Source: Bifidobacteriaceae bacterium (GTDB taxonomy: Bacteria; Actinomycetota; Actinomycetes; Actinomycetales; WQXJ01). Taken from it: a stretch of 9,097 nt of DNA. This document shows, piece after piece, positions 1-6,614 of this stretch (position 1 is the first letter of the stretch; the number at the start of each line of letters is the position of its first letter). The stretch is taken from the NCBI GenBank assembly GCA_031268115.1, contig JAIRXV010000251.1:1-9097 (forward strand). The letters run 5' to 3'. The notes under the pieces are model-generated. The model was not told the origin of the DNA and searched no databases. It saw only the letters and a list, made by a program, of their open reading frames with translations. The translations under genes were made by a program, and so were the position numbers.

Positions 1-939
1 GGTGCACCCGGCGTCGCGGACCGCGAAGACCACAGTGCCGCCATCGGCGGTGAACTGCGGTAACGCGCCCGGATAGCCGGGAGCGCCGGGCATCAGATTG
101 CGGTCCAGGCCAGCGGCGAGGTTCCGGGGCGGGCGCGCACCGGTCAGGTCCACCAAGAACAGCCCGGCGTTGCCCACCGGCTCACCGGTCCAACCCACCA
201 CCACCAGGTGGTCCCCGTCCGGCGTATAGGAGCAGGTGCCGGCATGACCGCCCGCGAACGCCACCACGCGGGGGCGAGCCTTGGGCTGGGTGGCATCGAT
301 CCGGTGGACCGCGCTTCGGAACGACAGATCGTCCTGCCCGGCGGGACGCGCCACGAACACCAGGTGGGTCCCATCCGGCGCCCAGGCGGGGCTCGTCGCG
401 TGCGCCGGCGCGTCGGTGAGCTGGCGCACGCGGCCGTCCGCGACATCGACCACATGCACCTGAAGCCACATGCCCGCGATGAACCCGTCCCCGTCCGCCT
501 GGTACCCCAAACCGTCCGCCACGATCGGGGCCGCGGCCCGCTGCGCCGCACCGCCCGCCGCTGGCCCCCGCGCGACCGGCGCAGCGAACGCGATCCGCTG
601 CCCGTCAGGGCTCCACACCGGCGCGCCCACCCCGAGCGGAAGATCGGTCACCTGCTCCGGTTCGCCGCCGCCGGCGGGCAGCAGCCACAGTTGGCCATCG
701 CGCACAAACGCGAGGCGGGACCCATCGGGCGCCCACGCTGGGGAGGTATCGCCAGGGCCGTGCGTCAACGCGCGAGGCGGCTGACCGGCATCGGCCACCC
801 ACAAAGCGCTGGTTATGGTGTCCGTGGTGCGGTCAGCGCGGGTGAGCGCGTAGGCCACGCGGTGGCCATCGGGGCTGAGGGCAGGCTGGGACGGCTGGAC
901 GATGGCGTACAAATCCTCGAGGTTTGCGGTTCGGGTCAT
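1..939 (-). CDS. S9-family serine peptidase (acylaminoacyl/prolyl-oligopeptidase type), N-terminal propeller part; truncated by window edge
   Basis: An open frame of 313 codons runs from ATG 939-937 to base 1 with no stop, so the 3' part lies outside the window. The visible protein is a series of beta-propeller blades of the PD40/TolB type. SPDG-like turns occur at about residues 22-25, 70-73 (APDG), 110-113, 187-190 (APDG), 239-242 (TPDG) and 297-300 (TADG), most followed by a hydrophobic strand such as RLAFV or HLVFV. This is the N-terminal half of S9 peptidases; the C-terminal alpha/beta-hydrolase domain with the Ser-Asp-His triad should follow off the left edge. There is no signal peptide, so a cytoplasmic peptidase is expected. 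The ATG overlaps the TGA of the upstream ATPase gene (ATGA, 939-936), and AAAGGA at 955-950 is a plausible ribosome site. Its place at the end of a peptide-importer operon suggests it cleaves imported peptides (inference). A TolB-like propeller protein without a catalytic domain cannot be excluded. Confidence 0.85.
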   Translation of the reverse strand, partial: MTRTANLEDLYAIVQPSQPALSPDGHRVAYALTRADRTTDTITSALWVADAGQPPRALTHGPGDTSPAWAPDGSRLAFVRDGQLWLLPAGGGEPEQVTDLPLGVGAPVWSPDGQRIAFAAPVARGPAAGGAAQRAAAPIVADGLGYQADGDGFIAGMWLQVHVVDVADGRVRQLTDAPAHATSPAWAPDGTHLVFVARPAGQDDLSFRSAVHRIDATQPKARPRVVAFAGGHAGTCSYTPDGDHLVVVGWTGEPVGNAGLFLVDLTGARPPRNLAAGLDRNLMPGAPGYPGALPQFTADGGTVVFAVRDAGCT

Positions 940-1691
940 GGCGTGGGTTTCCTTTGGGATCGGGTGGGAATGGCGGCCAGGAGCCGGCGGGTGTAGGGAT
1001 GGTCGGGGTGGCCAAGGACCGCCTCGGTGGGGCCGTGTTCCACGATCTGCCCCCGATACATGACCGCGACCAGGGATGCGACATACCGGACCACGGCCAG
1101 ATTGTGCGAGATGAACAGCATGCTCAAGCCGAGTTCCGCCTGCAGTTCACGCACCAAGTTCAGGACGGTGCCTTGGATGGACACGTCGAGGGAGGATGTG
1201 ATCTCGTCCGCGATGATGACGTCCGGCCGGCCTGCCAGCGCCCGCGCCAAGGCGACGCGTTGGCGTTGCCCGCCGGACAGTTGGGCGGGATAGGCGGTGG
1301 CGTGGGACTGGTCGAGGTGGACCAAATCCAGGAGGCGGGCCACCTCGGCGCGGCGTTCGGCCCGGTTCGCGGGGAACCGAGCGACCTCGCCGATCGACTC
1401 TTCGACCGTCATGCGCGGATCCAGCGAGGAGTTGGGGTCCTGGAACACCATCTGCAGGCGGCGCGGCCCGTGACGGGGAATCGGCTGCCCGTCCAACGCG
1501 ATGGCGCCCGAATGCAGCGGCACCAGACCCACGGCCGCGCGCGCGAGGGTGGATTTGCCCGAACCCGACTCGCCCACCAGCCCAACAATCCGCCCCTCGG
1601 GCACACTCAACGTGGCGCCGTCCACCGCGACGATGGCGCCCCGCCCGGACCCGAACCGAACCGTCACATCCGTGAAGTCCAGGCGACTCAT
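936..1691 (-). CDS. DppF/OppF-type peptide ABC transporter ATP-binding protein
   Basis: This 251-residue cytoplasmic ATPase is the second nucleotide-binding subunit of the importer. Visible motifs are Walker A GESGSGKS (40-47), Q-loop Q84 in VFQDP, signature LSGGQ (138-142), Walker B VIIADE (158-163, catalytic E163), D-loop SLD (167-169) and H-loop H196. Walker B runs into ADEITSSLD instead of the usual ADEPTSALD, an unusual Pro-to-Ile change. The protein stops soon after HPYT (231-234), so it lacks the four-cysteine C-terminal extension of its partner. The start at 1691 is chosen because family similarity begins at MSRLDFTDV and the ATG overlaps the preceding stop (ATGA, 1691-1688). The frame stays open upstream to 2120, but that part is low-complexity shadow translation. 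The first 22 codons are duplicated 143 bp upstream. The gene ends in an ATGA overlap with the S9 peptidase gene. Confidence 0.95.
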   Translation of the reverse strand: MSRLDFTDVTVRFGSGRGAIVAVDGATLSVPEGRIVGLVGESGSGKSTLARAAVGLVPLHSGAIALDGQPIPRHGPRRLQMVFQDPNSSLDPRMTVEESIGEVARFPANRAERRAEVARLLDLVHLDQSHATAYPAQLSGGQRQRVALARALAGRPDVIIADEITSSLDVSIQGTVLNLVRELQAELGLSMLFISHNLAVVRYVASLVAVMYRGQIVEHGPTEAVLGHPDHPYTRRLLAAIPTRSQRKPTP

Positions 1692-1834
1692 GCCGGGCCC
1701 CCCTCGGGGGTTGGGGCGGGGGTGGGGGTGGGGGTGTCCGCGAGGGTGGAGTCCGCGACAGGGGAACCCGCGACGATGGCGCCCCGCCCGGACCCGAACC
1801 GAACCGTCACATCCGTGAACTCCAGGCGACTCAT
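1688..1834 (-). CDS. Chimeric 48-codon mini-ORF created by tandem duplication of a gene junction
   Basis: The ORF starts at ATG 1834-1832, which overlaps the TGA of the permease-ATPase fusion (ATGA, 1834-1831), and ends at TGA 1690-1688, which overlaps the ATG of the DppF-type gene. Residues 1-22 match the DppF-type N-terminus except E5 for D5. Residues from about 23 to 48 resemble the C-terminal tail of the fusion protein, ending in TPTPTPAPTPEGG against its SPTPTPEGG. It is therefore a product of duplication, not an independent family. The Walker A motif is absent, so it cannot be an ATPase. A GAGGGAGG Shine-Dalgarno-like sequence precedes the start by 6 nt (about 1848-1841). Translation would carry ribosomes across the duplication to the true ATPase start. 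Whether a stable peptide accumulates is unknown; it may be only a coupling device or a neutral scar. Confidence 0.55.
   Translation of the reverse strand: MSRLEFTDVTVRFGSGRGAIVAGSPVADSTLADTPTPTPAPTPEGGPA
1706..1734 (+). other. Potential G-quadruplex motif (template strand of the operon)
   Basis: Five G-runs (1706-1710, 1713-1716, 1718-1722, 1724-1728, 1730-1734) are separated by loops of one or two bases on the plus strand. This meets the usual G3+/N1-7 pattern with short loops. The genes here are read from the minus strand, so the G-rich strand is the transcription template and the mRNA is C-rich. The stretch encodes the Thr-Pro repeats of the mini-ORF and lies just upstream of the DppF-type start. 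Folding is predicted from pattern only. Confidence 0.5.
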
Positions 1835-3924
1835 GCCGAGCCTCCCTCGGGGGTTGGGGTGGGAGAGCCCGCGAGGGGGGAGCCCGCGACAGGGCAGTCC
1901 GCAGCGCCGGCGGCGCCGGCATCAGCGGCGGCGAAGCCGCCGGCGTTGCCGCGGGACTCGCCTTGGGGAACGGCGACCGGGACCGCGACGGTGGGAACGG
2001 CATCGTCCGGGAACGGCTCACCGGCGTGCCAGCAGGCGACCCGGCTGCCGCGACCGTCATCGACCATCTCGGGATCCGTCTCGCGGCACACGGCGTCCGC
2101 CAGCGGGCAACGGGCGGCAAACGCGCAGCCCTGCGCGATGGCGCTCACCGGGGCCGGCCGGCCGGGGATGGTCGGCAACGGGGTGGCGAGGTCCGTGTCC
2201 ATGTCTGGGACCGCGGCCACCAGAAGCCGCGTGTACGGGTGGCGCGCGCCGCCGTAGAGGCGATCCACCGCCAGCTCCTCCACAATCCGGCCCGCGTACA
2301 TCACCAGAACCCGATCGCACACGGTGGCCACCACCGAAACGTCGTGGCTGATGAGCAGGAGGGCAACGCCATCGGCGGCACGGATGGACCCCAACAGGTC
2401 CAACACCTGTTCCTGGACCGTAACGTCCAGGGCGGTGGTGGGCTCGTCCGCGATGATCAGCCGCGGCGAACCCATGACACCCATCCCGATCATGGCGCGC
2501 TGGCGCATCCCGCCGGAAAACTCGTGCGGGTAGGCGTGGGCTCGGCGCGGCGCATCCGCGATCCGCACCGCACTCAGGCGTTCCACGGCCCGCTCCCACC
2601 CCTCCTGGCGCGACGCACCACCGTGCTCGCGGACCACCTCAGCCAACTGCCAGCCGATCCGCATGGTCGGGTTGAGCGAGGTCATCGGATCCTGGAACAC
2701 CATGGCCAGCGAGGTACCCAACAGGTGCCGGTGCGCGCGGGGATCGCCGCCCAGGATCGCCTCCCCAGCAAACGTCAACTCCGAGGCACCCACCTCGCCG
2801 GGGGCCTCAATCAGCTGCGCCACGGCCAGCGCGGTCAACGACTTCCCCGAACCCGATTCGCCCACCAAACCCACCGCCCCGCCCGCGGGGACCGCGAAAC
2901 TGATGCCGCGCACGGGATGGATGGGACCGGCGGGCGTGGGAAACGCGACGGTGAGATCGCGCACCCGCAACACGGCGCCATCGTCCGGCTCATCCGAGCC
3001 CATCGGCGCGGCTAGCGGTGCTGGGCGGCGCAAACGGTGAGTGGGCACCAACTCACCCAAGGCGGCCAGGCCAAGCGCGCGGGCCGCGGACTCCCCCACC
3101 AAGTTGAACGCCATCCCCGCGATCATCACGGCCAACCCCGGCGCGAGCGCCGCGACCGGATGGATGTAGATGCCGGACAGGCCCTCGTACATGAGCCGGC
3201 CCCAATCGTAGGCGGGCGCGGAAACCCCGAGGCCCAGGAAGGACAGGCCCGCAAAGCTCAACAGCACCCCGCCGGCGCCGATGGTCGCGTTCACAATCAG
3301 GGGCTCGGCGATGTTGGGCAGGATGTGCCGGGTGAGCAGGCGCAGCTTACTCACCCCGCCAATCCGGGCCGCCGCCACGTAATCCCTGTTCATGATGCCG
3401 CCCGTGAGCGTTTGGCACAGCCGCGCGAAGGTCGGTGCCCCCGCCAGGCCGATGGCGAAGGCCGCCGCCGTTTGCCCCGCACCAAAGATGACCGCGAAGA
3501 ACAGCGCCAGAAGGAACCCTGGGAAGGCGACGGCGATCCCCACGAACCAGGTGACCGCTCGGCTGACCCACCCGCCCACCAGGACCGGCGCAGTACCCAG
3601 GAGCAGCCCGATCCCCACCGCGATCCCAGTGGAACCCAAGGCCAGCAGCACCGACAGCCGCGTCGCCACGAGCACCCGGAAGAACAGATCCCGGCCCGCG
3701 GCATCGGTCCCGATCCAATGCTCCGCCGAGGGACCGGCCAAGATACTCGCGGTCTCGTGGGCATTCGCGCGGTCGGTCCACAGGATCGGCGCGACGATGG
3801 CGGTCAGCGCTACGAGGGCCATCATCGCCGCGGCGGTGGCCCCGATTGGGGTGCGCAGTGCGTGCAGCACGCGGCGGGAACGGCCCCCCGCGGGGCGGCC
3901 AGGGCGGGGCAGGCGCGCGGGCAT
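1831..3924 (-). CDS. Peptide ABC transporter permease/ATP-binding fusion protein (DppC-DppD type)
   Basis: This 697-residue protein joins an integral membrane permease (about 1-290) to an ABC ATPase (about 318-635). The permease half has membrane segments near 30-50, 90-115, 125-160, 208-235 and 258-280, and an EAA-type coupling loop at about 182-205 with the conserved glycines and HILPN. The ATPase half shows Walker A GESGSGKS (355-362), Q411 in VFQDP, signature FSGGM (469-473), Walker B LIIADE (489-494), D-loop ALD (498-500) and H527. Its C-terminal oligo_HPY region has HPYT (562-565) and four cysteines (C600, C606, C613, C631), a pattern associated with a 4Fe-4S cluster in DppD-type subunits. 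A tail of about 65 residues rich in Ala, Pro and Gly follows and looks disordered. Such fusions are known in actinomycetes. ATG 3924-3922 shares one base with the DppB-type TGA (TGATG). The gene ends in ATGA with the mini-ORF. Confidence 0.95.
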   Translation of the reverse strand: MPARLPRPGRPAGGRSRRVLHALRTPIGATAAAMMALVALTAIVAPILWTDRANAHETASILAGPSAEHWIGTDAAGRDLFFRVLVATRLSVLLALGSTGIAVGIGLLLGTAPVLVGGWVSRAVTWFVGIAVAFPGFLLALFFAVIFGAGQTAAAFAIGLAGAPTFARLCQTLTGGIMNRDYVAAARIGGVSKLRLLTRHILPNIAEPLIVNATIGAGGVLLSFAGLSFLGLGVSAPAYDWGRLMYEGLSGIYIHPVAALAPGLAVMIAGMAFNLVGESAARALGLAALGELVPTHRLRRPAPLAAPMGSDEPDDGAVLRVRDLTVAFPTPAGPIHPVRGISFAVPAGGAVGLVGESGSGKSLTALAVAQLIEAPGEVGASELTFAGEAILGGDPRAHRHLLGTSLAMVFQDPMTSLNPTMRIGWQLAEVVREHGGASRQEGWERAVERLSAVRIADAPRRAHAYPHEFSGGMRQRAMIGMGVMGSPRLIIADEPTTALDVTVQEQVLDLLGSIRAADGVALLLISHDVSVVATVCDRVLVMYAGRIVEELAVDRLYGGARHPYTRLLVAAVPDMDTDLATPLPTIPGRPAPVSAIAQGCAFAARCPLADAVCRETDPEMVDDGRGSRVACWHAGEPFPDDAVPTVAVPVAVPQGESRGNAGGFAAADAGAAGAADCPVAGSPLAGSPTPTPEGGSA

Positions 3925-4931
3925 CAGGCATCACCCGCCGTGGACCGGGGATCCAGCAGGGCTAGCGCCACATCCACGAGCGTGTTGACTCCCAACACCG
4001 CAACCCCATAGACAAGGATCACCCCTTGAGCCAGGGGATAGTCCTTCGTCAGAATCGCCGAGACGATGGTGCTGCCGAGCCCCGGCCACGCGAACACGTT
4101 CTCCACGAGCACCGTCCCAGCCACCATCGATGTGAGGAGCAACCCTCCCAGCGTGAGAGACGCGGTCACGGCGTTGGGCAGCGCGTGGCGCAGATAGATT
4201 CGGCGGCGGCGCAGGCGTTTGGCGCGGGCCGTGCGCACGTAGTCGGTTTGGAGCACGCCGAGCATCTCGACCCGCACGATCCGGGCGAGCACCGCCGCGG
4301 GGCCGAGGCTGAGTGCCACCACGGGCAAGATGTAGCTGGTGGGACCGCCGCGCCCGGCCACGGGCAGCACCCGCCAGGTGACCGAGAACAGCGCGACCAG
4401 GCCCACGCCCAGCAGGAAATCCGGGATCGATCCGAGCACCACCGAGGTGGCGGCGAACCCCAATTCGGTGCGCCTGGCGCGCCCGCCCCGCGTGATCACC
4501 CCCATCGCCACACCCACGGGGATCGCGATGCCTACCGCGACCAGGAACGCGAGCACCGCCAAGGATGCCGTGGCCGGCAGACGCTGGCCAATCACGTCCG
4601 CCACGGGCATTTGGACGCCGATGGAGTCACCCAGATCCCCCGTCAACACGCCGCTCAGAAAGCGAACGTACTGCTCCGGCAGCGGATCGTTCAGGCCGAG
4701 GAGTTCGCGGCGGGTCTCAACCGCATCCGCTGGGGCGGTCAGACCCATCGCCGCCCGAACCGGATCGCCTGGGACCAGGTGGATCATCAAGAACGCAGCG
4801 GTCGCCAAAACCCACAGCGACACCGCCAACCGCCCGGCCCGTGCGAGCGCGAACCGAACCCACCGGTTTTCCCGCAAGGCACCCACCCGAGACGGGCCCA
4901 CGTCGAGTTCGGGGCGGCGGAGCAGAGACAC
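3924..4931 (-). CDS. DppB/OppB-type peptide ABC transporter permease
   Basis: This 335-residue inner-membrane permease should pair with the permease half of the downstream fusion to form the translocation path. An N-terminal membrane segment (about 33-52) leads into HLVPGDPV (51-58), typical of DppB/OppB proteins. Further segments lie at about 122-147, 158-185, 200-220, 257-278 and 302-327. The EAA coupling loop is at about 230-254 (from DYVRTARAK to LRHALPNA). The usually conserved glycine after ARAK is Arg239, followed by an Arg run, which is unusual. I chose GTG 4931-4929, 15 nt after the binding-protein stop. No clear Shine-Dalgarno sequence precedes it, so translational coupling is likely and a slightly later start is possible. 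Its TGA overlaps the fusion start by one base. Confidence 0.93.
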   Translation of the reverse strand: MSLLRRPELDVGPSRVGALRENRWVRFALARAGRLAVSLWVLATAAFLMIHLVPGDPVRAAMGLTAPADAVETRRELLGLNDPLPEQYVRFLSGVLTGDLGDSIGVQMPVADVIGQRLPATASLAVLAFLVAVGIAIPVGVAMGVITRGGRARRTELGFAATSVVLGSIPDFLLGVGLVALFSVTWRVLPVAGRGGPTSYILPVVALSLGPAAVLARIVRVEMLGVLQTDYVRTARAKRLRRRRIYLRHALPNAVTASLTLGGLLLTSMVAGTVLVENVFAWPGLGSTIVSAILTKDYPLAQGVILVYGVAVLGVNTLVDVALALLDPRSTAGDA

Positions 4932-4946
4932 GGACGGCTGGGTGGG

Positions 4947-6545
4947 TCACTTGGCGAGCATGCGCAAAGTGGCGGGCTCGATGCGGCCAAGCACCGTGAA
5001 ATCGACGCCATCGACAAACGTGTGAACCAGGTTATCGGCGAAGGGCACCACATCGGCGTCCCGGATTAACGCCCCTTCCGCCTCTTCCCAAACTGGGCAA
5101 GACTCAGCGCCCATCAAACCCATTGCCTCGGTCGCTTTCGCTTCATAGTCGGAATTGGCAATGCCAGCGAAGTTCGTGCCCTCGGGGGCAGGGGGACCGG
5201 AGAAGAATCCCACCACTTGATCGGGGTTGGCGACGTTGAGACCCACCCACGTTATGTCCCAAGCGCCCGTCTGGAACAGGGCTTCCATGACTTGGGTGTT
5301 ATCCAGGCCACTGGCTTGGATATCGACGCCGATGGCGGCCCACTGCTCAACCGCGAGGTCCGCCGCCGCCGATCCTGCCGTACCCAAGGCCGTGTCGTAG
5401 ATAAACGTCAACTTGAGGGGTTGGCCGTCTTTGGCGCGCATCCCGTCCGCACCCTTCTCCCACCCGGCGCTGTCCAGGCCGGCCTCGGCTGCGGCCACAT
5501 CCGTCTTCGGCAGGTTGGCCGACACCGAGTCATAGTGGCAGCCGGACGGCAACAGCACGGCAAGCTGCTCGGTGGGCAAACCGACACCCGACGTGATCAC
5601 TTGGCGCAACTCCTCAAAATCGAGGGCCTGCGTCAACGCCATGCGGACTTTGGGATCGGCGGTGGGGTGGCCTTCGGACTCGTTATGGACCTGCTCTCCC
5701 ACCACGGTGCGCAGTGTCTTCGCGTCAACGTCGGCCGCGAGCAGACGCTCACGGTCTTGGCCCAACACTTGAGCGATGTTCAGCTCGCCCGCCAACAGAA
5801 GGTTCGCGGCCGTGGTCTCGTTGGGTACCACCCGCATTTGAACCTCGGCGGGCAAGCCAGGCGTCTTCGCCGTCACATCGCCCGGACCCCACGCATAGTC
5901 GGGATTCAATTCGAACGTGTAGTGATCCTGAGCGACTGCCTCAGTGAGCCGGAAAAGGCCGCTGCCAACGGTCCCAGAATCCAATAGGCTCCGGTCCGCC
6001 AAACCCGCATCGCAGACCAGTAGAAGCTGCGACAGGCCCTCCATCAGGAAAGGTGCATTGGTGGCGAGAGTCAAAGTCAAAGTACCAGCGTCATCGTCCG
6101 CTTCGGCGACCGTGCCGCCGGGCACAAAGACTCCCAGAAAAGGACTGGCGTTGTTCGGATCGGCAATCCATTCGATGTTGGCGGCGGCCGTGCTGGGTTT
6201 GAAACTCGACCCATCCGAACAGGTGACATCGTCCCGCAAGGCGAACGTCACCGTATCGCCTTCCAGAATCCAAGACTCAGCGAGCTGAGGCAGGATCTGG
6301 CCCTCTCCATCCAGTCCCACCAAAGAGTCGTAGGCCAGCGAAGCCACTTGATACAGAACCGAGGAGGCCGAGGTGTGCGGATCGAGGCTACCCGGATCGC
6401 TGACCAGCCCCATCGCCAAAGTAGCGCCCGACACATATTCGCCCGTCTCGCCCGAACCGCCAGCCGGGGGCGTGTCATTCCCCGAAGTGCAGGCGGTCAG
6501 CAGCAGGGCAACGGCAAGGAAGGAAGCTGGGGCGATGAGTCTCAC
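4947..6545 (-). CDS. Family 5 extracellular solute-binding lipoprotein (DppA/OppA type)
   Basis: This 532-residue protein is the substrate receptor of the importer. A short signal sequence (1-18, hydrophobic from about 9) ends in the lipobox LTAC with lipidated C19, followed by a Gly/Ser/Thr-rich tether to about 40. The mature part has the SBP_bac_5 layout, including SLDPHTS (53-59) and the family signature around PQLAESW (86-92). Lipidation implies anchoring on the outer face of the membrane. The start is GTG 6545-6543, supported by AAAGGA 8 nt upstream and the well-placed signal peptide. It follows the serine hydrolase gene by 69 nt and precedes the DppB-type gene by 15 nt. By eye the gene is less GC-rich than the transporter genes after it. 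The ligand cannot be read from the sequence; peptides are the family default, but related proteins bind sugars, nickel chelates or peptide antibiotics. Confidence 0.94.
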   Translation of the reverse strand: MRLIAPASFLAVALLLTACTSGNDTPPAGGSGETGEYVSGATLAMGLVSDPGSLDPHTSASSVLYQVASLAYDSLVGLDGEGQILPQLAESWILEGDTVTFALRDDVTCSDGSSFKPSTAAANIEWIADPNNASPFLGVFVPGGTVAEADDDAGTLTLTLATNAPFLMEGLSQLLLVCDAGLADRSLLDSGTVGSGLFRLTEAVAQDHYTFELNPDYAWGPGDVTAKTPGLPAEVQMRVVPNETTAANLLLAGELNIAQVLGQDRERLLAADVDAKTLRTVVGEQVHNESEGHPTADPKVRMALTQALDFEELRQVITSGVGLPTEQLAVLLPSGCHYDSVSANLPKTDVAAAEAGLDSAGWEKGADGMRAKDGQPLKLTFIYDTALGTAGSAAADLAVEQWAAIGVDIQASGLDNTQVMEALFQTGAWDITWVGLNVANPDQVVGFFSGPPAPEGTNFAGIANSDYEAKATEAMGLMGAESCPVWEEAEGALIRDADVVPFADNLVHTFVDGVDFTVLGRIEPATLRMLAK

Positions 6546-6553
6546 GGTGGTGG

Positions 6554-6559
6554 TCCTTT
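6554..6559 (-). promoter_or_regulatory. Shine-Dalgarno site fixing the GTG start of the binding protein
   Basis: AAAGGA reads on the minus strand with 8 nt to GTG 6545-6543. It is one of the clearer ribosome sites in the operon and supports the GTG start directly before the lipoprotein signal. A well-placed site here fits the need for more binding protein than membrane subunits (inference). Confidence 0.6.
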
Positions 6560-6581
6560 GAATCGAGGTGCGAAGCGGATT

Positions 6582-6609
6582 GGGGCGGGCGGGAGCGGGA
6601 CGGGGCGGG
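6582..6609 (+). other. Six-run G-rich tract, potential G-quadruplex; C-rich in the mRNA
   Basis: G-runs at 6582-6585, 6587-6589, 6591-6593, 6597-6599, 6602-6605 and 6607-6609 are separated by loops of 1-3 bases. The tract fills most of the 69-nt spacer between the serine hydrolase and binding-protein genes. In the transcript it is C-rich with few A or U, and it lies just upstream of the binding-protein ribosome site. It could form a template-strand quadruplex or act as an unstructured C-rich RNA element. No hairpin plus U-tract is present, so it is not a classical terminator. Confidence 0.5.
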
Positions 6610-6614
6610 TGATT

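Larger units (their letters stand above)
1625..1898. repeat. Imperfect tandem duplication spanning a gene junction
   Basis: Bases 1625-1691 match 1768-1834 at an offset of 143 bp with one mismatch (1677 g against 1820 c). The match continues through 1692-1716 against 1835-1859 with two more mismatches. Beyond this the copies stay recognisably similar to about 1767 and about 1898, but the left copy carries extra GGGGGT units, so the copies are about 143 and 131 bp. Each copy holds, in transcription order, the tail of the fusion gene, the ATGA overlap and the first 22 ATPase codons. Short internal repeats of about 15 bp with a CCGCGA core (encoding Ala-Gly/Asp-Ser/Thr pentapeptides) lie in both tails and may have been the substrate for slippage or recombination. 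Confidence 0.92.

Noticed and set aside
1926..1942. Perfect 7-bp stem with a 3-base loop as a terminator
   Set aside because: It lies inside the fusion coding sequence, has no U-tract, and the downstream genes overlap translationally.
1692..2120. In-frame upstream extension of the second ATPase to 2120
   Set aside because: The extension translates into Arg/Pro/His low complexity across the end of the fusion gene. Family similarity starts at the ATG at 1691, which has the ATGA overlap.
924..5069. Long plus-strand open frames (for example 924-2351, 1963-3015, 3037-4011, 4026-5069)
   Set aside because: They lie opposite well-supported transporter genes, are rich in Arg, Gly, His and Pro, and show no family motifs. 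They are complementary-strand shadows expected in GC-rich DNA.
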